Below are positions 9,366 to 18,889 of a DNA stretch of 64,000 nt, one piece after another (the stretch's first letter is position 1; each line of letters begins with the position of its first letter). The notes beneath the pieces were generated by a model. It was not told where the DNA came from. It was given only the letters and a program-made list of their open reading frames with translations, and ran no database searches. The DNA is from Bradyrhizobium algeriense (lineage in GTDB: Bacteria > Pseudomonadota > Alphaproteobacteria > Rhizobiales > Xanthobacteraceae). The position numbers were made by a program, and so were the translations under genes. Location of the stretch: the NCBI RefSeq assembly GCF_003062295.1, contig NZ_PYCN01000025.1, positions 1-64,000 on the forward strand, written 5' to 3'.

Positions 9366-10496
9366 AAGGCGCCGATTATGCCCGTCATTCGATCTGGCTG
9401 GGTTTCAAATCGGCGGCCGGGTCTACCTCCACACCCACGGAAAGGAAGACAAGTGAAACGCATCACCTTCGCCGCGGCGCCGCTCGCGCTGACGAGCGCG
9501 GCGCACGCTGGCCCCGAGCTCGAAGCCAGCGCCGGCTTCCTTGCCGGCATCCGCTCGATCAACGTCACCATGCATCGCGTCCGCCCGCACAGATTAGGCG
9601 CCGCAAGCCGAAAGAAATGTCCAGCCTCGGCGCGCCGTCGCACATCGACGCCGATCACAACGACTGCGGTGCGGTCGGAGCGGTGCGTGCGTCCCCTTAA
9701 CGGGTCGCACAAGACCGGAGAGATCATCGCGAGCAGGATTGCGGCGACGAAGACCAGGGCGAGCGCGAAAGCGTTTCACCGAAACGACCAGAGCAAGATA
9801 CAGAGGACAGTCAGAAGCAGAGCAGAGTAATCCGCGCATCCCCGATGATCGGCGCCGTAACAGATCGCTGGGCATCATAGGAATGTCCGTGTGCCCCCTG
9901 ATGGATTCCTGACCGCACCACCACGATTCCGGTCCGTCGTCCCGTACTGCAGAACAAACACCGTCCCGTTGAAGCGAGGGATTGAATGCCACCCAGAAGC
10001 CGCCGGTTCATTGATGACAATCATCGCCTTGGATGACGCAGCTCGAACGCTAGCATTGGTGAGGGATCGCTGGCTTGCTGCTGGCGAATACCGGCGAGGT
10101 ATCGATGGCGCTCTCCACGGTTTTAATCGCAATCGTGGCGGCGTTGTTGTCAGTTCATCTGAGGACAGGCGGATCCGGTTTCAATGTGCCCCATCGTCGA
10201 CACTCTCGAAGCAGCTAGAAGAGATGGGCTTCAAACCAGTTTCGGTGGGGCCAGTGAGCCGCTGAAGTCTGGCAACCTCACGCAGCACTGCGAACGGTTT
10301 CAGAAATGGTCTGTGCCAGTACGACGTCATCACGCAAATGATGATCTATGAGTATCGGATGCCGATATGTCGTTGAACGAACGCGATGTGCTGTCGCAAA
10401 CACGCAACCGGGCTATCGCCTTAGGCCGGATTCGCTCTTCGCGCGCGCCCGAATCGATGTTTTCGTCGCCCCCGAGCGGGTCCAGGAGTACACTTA
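9366..10496. other. decayed region without a supported gene
   Basis: A GTG-started frame near 9453 (MKRITFAAAPLALTSAAHAG) looks like a signal peptide but soon loses coding character. A 124-codon rightward frame at 9891-10265 has no recognisable domain. Nothing here can be called a functional gene with confidence. Confidence 0.35.
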
Positions 10497-11033
10497 GTGG
10501 ACAATGCCAACAAACAAATAGCGCTTGAAGAACACTCGGGTCGCGAGCAGGTGGTAAAAGATGGAAAATGGCATCACGGCCCGAACCGCGAAGATACTCA
10601 GCGCGCCCTTCACAACGGCGGACTTCGCAGCTTTGTCAAAAGGGCAGCCCTCGATTCGGTCCCGTTTGCGCTTTGCGCTCTGATATTGATCAACTGTGGA
10701 GCTGCGCTTGCAGTCTTGGCGTTCCTCGAACGTATATCAACCAGAGCCACAATCGATCTGAGCCTTATCGGCGCCCTCGCCTCAGCAACGCTGTCCTTTG
10801 CGTTGGGGGCCGCGCTCGCTTTGCTCGCAATGTTCGCCTGCGCCGCAGCTGAAAGGGCGGTTTCGAGGCTCAGTACTTGTGAGCCACCAAGGATCCAAAA
10901 GGCACGCCGCTTGCGCGCTGCAAAGACCGCGCGCGTTTGCCACGTCTGTTCTTCCGCGCTGGCCTCGCTAGCTTTATTCGCTTTTGGAATGTCCGAGACG
11001 AGCTCCACACCCCCGATGCTTCTGCAGAGGTAA
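10497..11033 (+). CDS. hypothetical membrane protein
   Basis: 178 residues from GTG 10497, with GGAG about ten bases upstream. A charged N-terminal 50 residues precede two clear hydrophobic segments (SVPFALCALILINCGAALAV near 55-75 and a second ending in ALALLAMFACAAA near 95-120), and a third weaker one (ALASLALFAFGMS) lies near the end. Several cysteines sit between segments 2 and 3. I do not recognise a family, and there is no operon partner. Confidence 0.45.
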   Translation: MDNANKQIALEEHSGREQVVKDGKWHHGPNREDTQRALHNGGLRSFVKRAALDSVPFALCALILINCGAALAVLAFLERISTRATIDLSLIGALASATLSFALGAALALLAMFACAAAERAVSRLSTCEPPRIQKARRLRAAKTARVCHVCSSALASLALFAFGMSETSSTPPMLLQR

Positions 11034-12000
11034 GCTGCCCAAGTGCCCGTTCGAGTTGGCAAGACTCGAGCCCGCGAGCTGAGAACCCGCCAGGAGCCCC
11101 GCCCATGCAGTGTCCGAAATGCAACTCCGATAACTGGTGCGAAATCGCGTCGCATGATCCCTGGAGCGGTCGACCGATGATCCTGCAATGTCTGCGGCGA
11201 ATATACTGAGCACAAGCTCGCTGAGCGCGAGGAGGCGTACGGCGCCCTGACCGGCGAACACCAACCGACCCGCCGGCTTATCCTGGATGCCCTTGAGAAT
11301 GCTGGTCTAACGATCGTCCGCACCTTAAAAAGAATGGGAGACCTGCGCATGGGCCCTGCCATTCCTTGCCCCGCCCACCCTGTATCGCCGGCTCCGGAAA
11401 ACGCGGGACTGTGAGGCGGTGCCTGATCGTCATGCGGGCTTCACGCCGTTATGGCCGATCTGAAGCGGCAGGTCGAGCGAGTGGCATCGAGCCGGCACGA
11501 TGTGCGTTTAGCTAACTATTTCCGTACCGCAACCTCTTGCGCCGCAGTACGGCGAGCACTCGAGGAGGCCACAATCAAAAATAGTGCATAAGCTCGGGAC
11601 TCTGAACCGCATCTATTCCACATTGGACGACATGCTCTATCCGCCGCTTCGTGCAATCACGTGGACGCGGCTAGGAGTTGCGGCGGGATCTGCAATGTCG
11701 CGATGTCGGCTCCGCTCACCTCACCGCGCGCGTCGCTTGGGTGCAATAAACGTCGGCATTGCAGAACAAGTCGGCTGGGGCACGTATCGGGCTGCCGTTT
11801 TTCAATTCTTCTTCTTTGCGCCCATAGGGGATCTTGAGCACGTCTGTCTGGAACGCCCGCGGTGAGTGTTCTCATATCAGTCAGACGGCGCTGGGACGGG
11901 TTTTCCACGATGGCGGCGGCCTGCATTTGGCCGCTTGTTTCCTCGTACCTCAGGAAGCGGCACAATGGAATACTGGAATAATGTTCAGCCAAGCCACTGA
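11034..12000. other. decayed region without a supported gene
   Basis: A 34-codon frame at 11105-11209 starts MQCPKCNSDNWCEI and resembles the front of a zinc ribbon but stops at once. Near 11370 a frame reads PPTLYRRLRKT, reminiscent of a Fis-type helix-turn-helix tail. Both are at most remnants. Confidence 0.35.
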
Positions 12001-12006
12001 AGGGGG

Positions 12007-12037
12007 TTGAACCTTACGCTGCGTCAGGCTGTAGGCT
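12007..12037 (+). promoter_or_regulatory. MerR/NolA-type promoter, copy B1
   Basis: TTGAAC (12007-12012), a 19-bp spacer, TAGGCT (12032-12037). The block GCGTCAGG-TGTAGGCTTG is nearly identical to the promoter in front of nolA at 58677. It precedes a truncated nolA start by 13 bp, as at nolA itself. Confidence 0.6.
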
Positions 12038-12049
12038 TGGAAACCAATT

Positions 12050-12115
12050 ATGACCAAACCTACACCACGCAAGCAATGGTTATCGGCTAACGCGGCAGCG
12101 GGGTTACCGTGCACA
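12050..12115 (+). pseudogene. nolA 5' remnant (1)
   Basis: ATGACCAAACCTACACCACG is almost the nolA start at 58723 (ATGACAAAACCTACACCACG). Similarity continues with indels to GGGGTTACCGTGCAC near 12100, corresponding to GGGGTAACGGTACGC of nolA helix 2, then ends. Confidence 0.6.
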
Positions 12116-12374
12116 TGATTTCAGGCTTGGAACTGACGCCTATTCGAATCGACTTCCCACTGATGAAGCCGGAAAGCTGCGAGATCGTGCCGTTTGTCGA
12201 GTTCGCATCGGACGAGAGAAGAGCCAAAAGAGAGTCTTCAAGCATGTTGTGCGACAAGCGGCCCCCCGCCCTCGTCACCAAGCTGGACCATCGGGATCGG
12301 CTCATCGATCAACGAGGTCGCCTTCGCCCACGCAACCGCTGCCACTAGCAACAGCTAGCACGTTCGAAAGCACG

Positions 12375-13388
12375 ATGAACGCCTTCAACTCGAATATTGG
12401 CAAAGTCGCCGGCGGCGCCACGCTGACCCTCGAGGAAGCGGCATCCGCTTTCGACAGCATGATGTCAGGCGAAGCCACACCCGCGCAGATGGGTGGACTT
12501 CTCATGGCGCTGCGGGTGCGCGGCGAGACGGTGGAAGAGATTACCGGCGCCGCTTCCGCGATGCGGAGTAAGATGCTGCGAGTCAGTGCGCCGCACGATC
12601 CCGTCGACATTGCCGGCACTGGCGGCGACGCTTCGGGCTCGGTCAACGTGTCGACCTGCGCCGCTTTCATCGTCGCTGATGCTGGCGTGAGGGTTGCCAA
12701 ACATGGCAATCGCGCACTGTCCTCGCGCTCGGGCGCTGCCGACGTCTTGGCGTCGCTCGGCGTGAGGATCGACATCACCCCTGAAGACGTCACTCGCTGC
12801 GTGCACGAAGCCGGCATCGGCTTCATGTTTGCGCCGGTCCATCATCCCGCCATGAAGCACGTTCACCCGACCGGGATTGAGCTCGCTACCCGCACCATCT
12901 TCAATCTACTCGGACCGCTGTGCAATCCGGCCGGCGTCAAGCGACAGATAGTCGGAGTGTTTTCGCGGCAGTGGGTGCTGCCCTTGGCGCAGGTGTTGAA
13001 GAATCTTGGCGCTGAGTCAGTGTGGGTGGTGCACGGCTCGGACGGACTCGATGAGATCACCCTGACCGGCCCGACCTTTGTTGCCTCGATTGAGACCAGC
13101 GAGATCCGCACCTTCGAAGTGCCCCCTGAACAGGCCGGCCTCCGCCGCTGCGGCAGCGTGGGGCTGAAGGGCGGCGATGCCGACGCCAATGCAGTCGCGC
13201 TGCAAAGCGTGCTCGACGGCGCCCCAAGCCCGTATCGCGATATCGCGCTTCTCAATGCGGCCGCGGCATTGATCGTGGCCGGCCGTGCCAAACCCTTGAA
13301 GGAAGGCGTCGCCCTTGGGCAGAAGTCGCTTGATAGCGGTGCCGCGGCGGCGCGATTGAAACATCTAGTCGCAATCTCTAACGCCTGA
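12375..13388 (+). CDS. trpD: anthranilate phosphoribosyltransferase
   Basis: 337 residues from ATG 12375 (MNAFNSNIGKVAGGATLTLE); longer in-frame starts lie in DNA unlike TrpD. Family signatures: AGTGGDASGSVNVST for PRPP binding, KHGNRALSSRSGAADVLASL, FAPVHHPAMKHV, and the RTIFNLLGPLCNPA stretch. It transfers anthranilate to PRPP, the second step of tryptophan synthesis. It is followed after 15 bp by trpC, the order found in the rhizobial trpGDC cluster, but trpG is absent and a nolA remnant lies upstream. It may be a second copy carried on the island. Confidence 0.93.
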   Translation: MNAFNSNIGKVAGGATLTLEEAASAFDSMMSGEATPAQMGGLLMALRVRGETVEEITGAASAMRSKMLRVSAPHDPVDIAGTGGDASGSVNVSTCAAFIVADAGVRVAKHGNRALSSRSGAADVLASLGVRIDITPEDVTRCVHEAGIGFMFAPVHHPAMKHVHPTGIELATRTIFNLLGPLCNPAGVKRQIVGVFSRQWVLPLAQVLKNLGAESVWVVHGSDGLDEITLTGPTFVASIETSEIRTFEVPPEQAGLRRCGSVGLKGGDADANAVALQSVLDGAPSPYRDIALLNAAAALIVAGRAKPLKEGVALGQKSLDSGAAAARLKHLVAISNA

Positions 13389-13403
13389 CAGCCGAGCTGA
13401 CCG

Positions 13404-14222
13404 ATGTCCGACATTTTGACCAAGATCGAGGCCTACAAGCGCGAAGAGATCGCAGCCGCCAAGCGCGCCTTGCCGTTTTCAGAGGTCGAAGCGCTCGCGC
13501 GGCGGGCCCCGCCCCCGCGGGGTTTTCTCGCCGCCATCTGCAACAAGCACGCAGCAGATGAGTATGCGCTGATCGCCGAGATCAAGAAGGCCTCTTCCTC
13601 CAAAGGCCTTATCCGGGGCGACTTCGATCCGCCCTCGCTTGCCAGGGCCTATGAAGCGGGCGGCGCGGCCTGCCTGTCGGTGCTGACGGATACGCCCTTC
13701 TTTCAGGGGCACCCTGATTTCATGATGGCAGCGCGAGCTGCAACATATCTGCCGGTGCTGCGCAAGGACTTCATGTTCGACACCTATCAGGTGGTACAAG
13801 CGCGCGCTCAGGGGGCCGACTGCATCCTGATCATCATGGCGGCGCTCGACGACGAAACCGCTCGCGAGATCGAGGCTGCGGCCCTGGCCCATGGCATGGA
13901 TGTGCTGATCGAGATCCATGACCGCGACGAGCTCGATCGGGCGCTAAAACTTCGCTCGCCGATGATCGGCATCAACAACCGCAACCTGCGCACCTTCGAG
14001 ACCACGCTTACGACCAGCGAGGCGCTGGCGCCGCTCATACCGAAGAATCGCCTGATCGTCGGCGAAAGCGGTATCTGCGGCCCGGGCGATGTTCTGCGTC
14101 TTTCGCGGCTTTGCATTTCGACCTTCCTGGTCGGAGAAAGTCTGATGCGGCAGGCTGACGTGACGGCGGCGACCCGCGCGCTGCTCTCGCGCGAGGCGGC
14201 GGTTTCGACCGGAGTGCAGTGA
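13404..14222 (+). CDS. trpC: indole-3-glycerol phosphate synthase
   Basis: 272 residues, TIM-barrel. Visible family blocks: AEIKKASSSKGLIRGDF (catalytic lysine region; the usual ASPSKG is ASSSKG here), AACLSVLTDTPFFQG, LPVLRKDFMFDTYQV, ADCILIIMAALDD, DVLIEIHDRDELDRAL, IGINNRNLRTFET and LIVGESGI. It closes the indole ring from CdRP in tryptophan synthesis. The stop overlaps an ATG (TGATG at 14220-14224) that starts MARKASKPSSL. In chromosomal rhizobial clusters moaC follows trpC, so the overlap may mark a truncated moaC start; that is inference. Confidence 0.93.
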   Translation: MSDILTKIEAYKREEIAAAKRALPFSEVEALARRAPPPRGFLAAICNKHAADEYALIAEIKKASSSKGLIRGDFDPPSLARAYEAGGAACLSVLTDTPFFQGHPDFMMAARAATYLPVLRKDFMFDTYQVVQARAQGADCILIIMAALDDETAREIEAAALAHGMDVLIEIHDRDELDRALKLRSPMIGINNRNLRTFETTLTTSEALAPLIPKNRLIVGESGICGPGDVLRLSRLCISTFLVGESLMRQADVTAATRALLSREAAVSTGVQ

Positions 14223-14473
14223 TGGCGCGCAAAGCCTCCAAGCCGAGCTCGCTTCGCTCAGAATACGGCTCGCCGCAAACGATAGTGAGGTGTCGCCGCT
14301 GTTGGCGACGGTTAGTCAGCATCCAGAAGGTCCGCGCAACTCAATCAGCACCGAGCCGGTGGGTCTCCCCTGCATTTGACGACGGCCGAGAAGTGCGGCC
14401 GGTGATGGTGAGGCGAAATGCACCGTTTGCACGAAATAGCGGTGCATTAGCCTGAGACGGTAAGAGCAAAATC

Positions 14474-14716
14474 ATGGAAAGTTTTCACAACTCGAGGCGG
14501 ATGAGGGCAGTCTATGCTCGGAGCAAAGCGCTTATCAGGCTGCAGGATGCGTACCGTATCAATCTTGCTGAGCTAATCGAGGCTAGGGCGGCGCCTGAAA
14601 GATCGACGGTCACTCAGATTGCCAGAGCCGGTGCGAAGCGCACCACGGAGATCGTCGAAAAGACAGGCGACTCGGGGACTCGCGCTTCGCGGTACCGCGA
14701 AGGAGACAAACAATGA
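14474..14716 (+). CDS. small hypothetical protein
   Basis: 80 residues, basic and mostly helical (MESFHNSRRMRAVYARSKAL). Its stop overlaps the next start (ATGA at 14713-14716), and the next two ORFs overlap in the same way through to the flavin reductase gene at 15254. Such a chain of four-base overlaps argues that the small ORFs are or were real translated genes. No family recognised. Confidence 0.4.
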   Translation: MESFHNSRRMRAVYARSKALIRLQDAYRINLAELIEARAAPERSTVTQIARAGAKRTTEIVEKTGDSGTRASRYREGDKQ

Positions 14717-14952
14717 TGTCTTGGCGGACGATCACGGTACTCGGGTCGATCGCAACGATCGAACTCATGTTTCGTAAGTTTCGTGAGGTAATCGATACAG
14801 ACGACTCGATCTCGCCCGAGCTGCGGCTTTCGTTGCACGCGACGCTGGATGAGCGTCTTCTCTTCGGGAAAGAGCGCCTTTTCAACAGTATCGGAAAACA
14901 AAGCGGCGCGGCGGCCATGCCCATATCACCACCGAGGAACGATTCGCAGTGA
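14713..14952 (+). CDS. small hypothetical protein
   Basis: 79 residues (MMSWRTITVLGSIATIELMF), coupled by ATGA to the ORF before and by GTGA to the ORF after. It has a short hydrophobic N-terminus and then a charged helical body. No family recognised; support comes from the overlap chain. Confidence 0.4.
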   Translation: MMSWRTITVLGSIATIELMFRKFREVIDTDDSISPELRLSLHATLDERLLFGKERLFNSIGKQSGAAAMPISPPRNDSQ

Positions 14953-15257
14953 ATGACGCCACGCGCAGACAGATCACGGACCGCCAGCCCTTCGGACGTA
15001 CGGGCCGCCTTCGCTGTCGCTACGCGACGAGGACGCGGAACGTATTCGATCTGACGCAAAGGCACGCTGAACGCTATCATCCAAGCGGAGCCACCGATTG
15101 TGTTCAGCCGCATCGCCAGATCATGCTGTGGAGCAGTCAGATTATCGGTGCGATCAAACCCGCACTGCGCGGAAGCAAGTTCGAGAGTCGCGACCAACGC
15201 AATCTCCGCATAGTTCAAAAGTTCGAGGTCAAACGCCACTCCGGAGCTGGGCCATGA
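14949..15257 (+). CDS. small hypothetical protein
   Basis: 102 codons from GTG 14949 (NDATRRQITDRQPFG), very rich in arginine. It overlaps the preceding ORF by GTGA and the flavin reductase start by ATGA at 15254. Its composition is unlike an ordinary protein, so it may be a decayed frame kept open by chance; the double overlap is the only support. Confidence 0.3.
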   Translation: MNDATRRQITDRQPFGRTGRLRCRYATRTRNVFDLTQRHAERYHPSGATDCVQPHRQIMLWSSQIIGAIKPALRGSKFESRDQRNLRIVQKFEVKRHSGAGP

Positions 15258-15769
15258 GCTGCCAATCGCCTCCCCGGATCAGCGATATTCAGTCCATCGA
15301 GGCGATCGAGTTTCGCCAAGCCATGCGAAATCTGGCGAGCGGCGTCTCCATTGTAGCGACCGGAACAGCCGTCCGACGGCGAGGGTTAACGGTCAGTTCT
15401 ATTACTTCGATCTGCATGGAGCCGCCCTGCCTGCTGGTCTGCATTAATGCCAGTTCCGAAACTCACGACGCGATACTCGCCAACGGCACTTTTGGCGTGA
15501 GTCTTCTCGGCGGCAATCAGCAGGACCTCGCACTGCGTTTCGCCGGCCGGCATCTGTCCACCGTTTCGATACAGCGCCATGGGATCAGGGCGTTCTTGAC
15601 GTACCGGTTCTGCAAAGCGCAGTTTGTGTGCTCGAATGCGTCTTGCATCACCACCAACTCGTCGGCACCCATGGGGATCTTTATCGGCCGGATTGTCGCG
15701 ACGCGATCAGCTCAAGGCAATCCACTCGTCAACTTCCGTGGCGAACTTCGAACGTTACTGTACGGCTGA
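15254..15769 (+). pseudogene. flavin reductase-like (HpaC/NtaB type) gene with two compensating frameshifts
   Basis: From ATG 15254 the frame gives FRQAMRNLASGVSIVATG, then TVSSITSICMEPPCLLVCIN and NGTFGVSLLGGNQQDLALRF, the classic flavin-reductase-like FMN-binding domain. The middle block (GVLDVPVLQSAVCVLECVLH, then HHQLVGTHG) lies in another frame at about 15590-15665. The end (IFIGRIVATRSAQGNPLVNF) returns to the first frame. Two indels near 15585 and 15665 therefore scramble about 25 residues. Members reduce flavin for two-component monooxygenases; no oxygenase partner is adjacent. Confidence 0.7.
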
Positions 15770-15855
15770 GTGCAGGTTTTCACCGCAATGTCGCTATTCG
15801 TAACGACACCCTACGGCTAAGGCTATGTTGAGAGCCACAATGAAGGAGCCGAGTT

Positions 15856-16153
15856 ATGATGATAGAATACTTGCCCGAGAGGGGAGTGCAAATGGCGGAG
15901 CCCTTCGATTTTTGCGGGTTTAAGCTCGTCTTGAAGGGCCCGTATGCCGCTAAGCCTTCAGACTTGAAAGGGATCACGCTCGTTGACCACGACAATGCGC
16001 TGATGCCTATTTAGTGCCTTCCTGCCTGGCTGCCCCAAGGACAACAAAACCTGGGAAGCAGCCTACGCCAAGATGGTCGCAAGCGCGCGCGAGCGCGGCT
16101 GGATTGACGCTAAAGTAAATGCAATTCGCGCACACATCGAAAGAAGGTTCTGA
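15856..16153 (+). pseudogene. hypothetical gene with one frameshift
   Basis: AAGGAG lies ten bases before ATG 15856. The frame reads MAEPFDFCGFKLVLKGPYAA and then SDLKGITLVDHDNALMPI before TAG. Shifting one base, it continues FLPGCPKDNKTWEAAYAKMV and WIDAKVNAIRAHIERRF to TGA at 16151. Both halves look coding, so a single indel near 16012 broke an approximately 98-residue gene. Family not recognised. Confidence 0.5.
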
Positions 16154-16440
16154 TCAGAAAGATCCGAGGCAGCTCGCATCCTGAGTTAGTGCCCTGCATG
16201 CAAGTGACACTCGTTCCTAATCTGTCTCGATAGCGACTCCTTTGGCAGCTCGGCTTCTTACCCAGAGGCGAACAGCATGATGGCGGCGAGAAGATCAGCC
16301 CTGAATGGGAACCCGACACGCATCAGCTGCGCCGCTCACTAAGACGGCGCCTTAAGGCCTTGGCGCTGGCAACGCTAGCCCGGCTCGGCCCCTATGAGGA
16401 AATGGCGGTGCTTTTTCAGTTTTCGTATCATCGCTGCTCC
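16154..16440. other. intergenic, nothing supported
   Basis: About 290 bp without a recognisable frame. The stretch near 16260-16330 has some coding character (rightward EWEPDTHQLRRS) but no start or family. Confidence 0.3.
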
Positions 16441-16490
16441 CGGAGGCTTAGGAATTTGAGCATATTCACACGACGGCCGCCCAAAAGGAC

Positions 16491-16521
16491 TTGAATCGCA
16501 CGTGGCGTCAAATTGTACGAT
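16491..16521 (+). promoter_or_regulatory. MerR/NolA-type promoter, copy A2
   Basis: TTGAAT (16491-16496), a 19-bp spacer, TACGAT (16516-16521), followed by the shared GTAGGTGGC. The flank CATATTCACACGA upstream is also shared with copy A1. The next frame downstream is the GcrA-like remnant at 16610. Confidence 0.6.
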
Positions 16522-16609
16522 CTCAAAGTAGGTGGCGCCGGCTTCCGGCCGCGCCGCGCTCAATCCGAGAAGCGTGTTTTGTTCTGTCCGCACAGATCCC
16601 TGGGCGCTG

Positions 16610-16951
16610 GTATGGCGACAAGATCGCGCAAACGCATAAAGGTCGATTGGGCTGCAGAAGCTCCCAAGGAGCTGTGGCGGCAAATTTCGCTCGCCACGAT
16701 CGGCGCGACATCGCAAGAGATTGCCCGGTATCTCGGAGCGGCATGTGAAAAGACCTGACGGCTCCAGGAAGATATTGCTAGTCAATCACACTCAAGGCCA
16801 ATGCCGGGCCATTGTCGGCCTCAAAGGTGGAGATGCGGGAGCCGCCTATATGTGTGGCGAGCCTGTATTGAGAAGATCGCGCAGGAAACTCTCGTCATGG
16901 TGCGCTTATCACCATTGTCTGATGCACGCAGCCCCTGTCGATCAAAACTGA
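16610..16951 (+). pseudogene. GcrA-like cell-cycle regulator remnant
   Basis: ATG 16610 opens MATRSRKRIKVDWAAEAPKE and LWRQISLATIGATSQEIARY, similar in layout to the GcrA N-terminal helix-turn-helix (W-x-E ... LW ... SQIAxxLG). After a frameshift near 16735, CRAIVGLKGGDAGAAYMCGE and RKLSSWCAYHHCLMHAAP match the C-terminal Cys/His pattern of GcrA (C ... FCGxP ... YCxxHH). GcrA works with CcrM methylation in alphaproteobacterial cell-cycle transcription. The call is tentative. Confidence 0.45.
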
Positions 16952-17173
16952 AGTACGTGAGCAAGAGCCTACACTTTGAGTCTCCGGATTACATCCACCC
17001 TACCTGAGCCTCACGAGATCGTCACAAGCTGAACTCTTTTGCGGATACCTGACGGAAGGCCCCTCATCTAAGACAATAAAGCCGTAATCGACACCTTCCG
17101 AGCGACGTAGAGGAGCTCTCATTGGCCGCTTCGGGAGGCAAGTACTGTGCAAGCCAGGGAAAACGGAAGACTG

Positions 17174-18698
17174 ATGGTTGATCTCTGCACGCTGATTGAG
17201 CGCAACGCGGCGTTCACTCCCGACAAGCCCGCGATCAATTTCGAGGGCGAGACCTTAAGCTACGCGATCTTCAATCAACGGATCGAGCAGGTCGCGCGCG
17301 CCCTAAAAAGCCAGCTCGGTGTCGAGAGAGGCGATCGCGTCGCGATCCTCAGCCTTAACCGGCCTGACCATCTGGTGCTGCTCTATGCCTGCGCGCGGCT
17401 CGGCGCAATGCTCGTGCCATTGAACTGGAGGCTTGCGGTCGCCGAGCAGCTCTTCATCCTGTCCGACGCCGCCGCCAAGGTGCTGGTGATCGAACACGCC
17501 TTCGAGGCACTCCTGCCGGCGCTGGCGGAGCAACTGCCGGATATCTTTGTCGTCGGCTTGGATTTTGCGCCCCTCGGCGGAAGCAAATGGGATGGCCTTC
17601 TAGACCGAGGGCGCGGCGGTGGTCGCAATCCGTACACGGACCTGTCCTGCCCGCTTCTGATCGTCTATACCTCGGGCACGACAGGGCGGCCGAAAGGGGC
17701 TGTGCTGCGCCAAGAGGCCTTGCTTTGGAATGGGGTTATGAGTCAGCACATGCATGGCCTCACCTCGGCTGACCATGTCTTGACAGTGTTGCCGCTGTTC
17801 CACGTGGGTGGCCTCAATATCCAGACGACGCCAGCGTTGCATCACGGCGCGACGGTTACGATCCACACGCGGTTTACGCCAGAGGCCACGCTCGCTGCGT
17901 TCGAACGCGAACGGCCAACTCTGGCCGTGCTGGTGCCTGCCACGATTCAAGGCCTGACCGAGCATCCCAAGTGGTCGACCACCGACCTAAGCTCACTCAG
18001 AGCAATTTCCACCGGCTCAACCATGGTGCCGCAGCACCTGATCGAACGCTTTGTCGCCCGCAGCGTACCAGTACTGCAGGTGTATGGCTCCACGGAGACC
18101 TGCCCAATTGCTGTCTATACGAGACTCGGCGGTGATCTCTCGCGTGAGGGTACGACTGGCCTGCCCGGCCTTTTCTGCGAAGCGGCAATCATCGATGATG
18201 GGGGCAACAAGCTGCCGCCAGGCACCCTGGGCGAGATCGCAGTGCGCGGGCCTAATGTTTTCTGCGAATATTGGGGCAATCAAGAAGCAACGCGCGAGGC
18301 GCTGCATCACGGCTGGTATCACACTGGCGACATTGGCCGCCGCGATGTTGATGGGTATTTTTGGGTCCATGATCGCAAGAAGAATCTGATCATTTCCGGC
18401 GGGGAAAACCGTTTATCCGGCAGAAGTCGAGCGTGTGCTTATGGAGCATCCCGATGTCGCAGAATGCGCTGTCGTCGGTCGGCCCGATTCGCGCTGGGAT
18501 GAAGTACCAGTCGCCTATGTGATCAGGCAGTCGGGCGTGCGGATTGAAGCGGAAGCACTAACCGCGCATATGCAGTCGCAGCTCGCCCGTTTCAAAGTGC
18601 CGCGCGAAATCATTTTCACGGAAGAATTGCCGCGAACGGGGTTGGGCAAGATCCAGCATTTTATGCTGAAAGAGCTCGATGCGCGATCAAGTCGGTAA
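17174..18698 (+). pseudogene. AMP-dependent acyl-CoA synthetase, single frameshift
   Basis: ATG 17174 (MVDLCTLIERNAAFTPDKPA) or GTG 17147. Family motifs: LIVYTSGTTGRPKGAVL (A3, near residue 160), VYGSTETCPIAVYTRLGG (A5), WYHTGDIGRRDVDGYFWVHD (A7) and RKKNLIISGGEN (A8). After GGEN one extra C at about 18409 shifts the frame. The remainder (VYPAEVERVLMEHPDVAECA, then PRTGLGKIQHFMLKEL with the A10 lysine) is in the next frame to 18698. The product without correction lacks the C-terminal lid. Substrate not readable. Confidence 0.85.
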
Positions 18699-18709
18699 GG
18701 AGGCACCAA

Positions 18710-18784
18710 ATGAATATCGCGGATTGGGCGCTGGCAATATTTCCCTTGCCGCCTGCACGCGATCTTATGTCTCTAGCTCACTGA
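18710..18784 (+). pseudogene. truncated start of a second gene after the acyl-CoA synthetase
   Basis: AAGGAGG is followed seven bases later by ATG 18710 and 24 codons, MNIADWALAIFPLPPARDLM, ending TGA. The opening MNIADW is common at the start of acyl-CoA ligases. The strong Shine-Dalgarno and 11-bp gap from the previous stop suggest the stub of a lost operon gene. Confidence 0.4.
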
Positions 18785-18889
18785 AGTCGTTTCGAACAAC
18801 TGTACTACACGAATACGCTGCCGCACGTTCATCGTAGTGCCGGACTGCGCTTCCGTCCCGATATATGCCAAGTACTACGGAGCTCGTTG

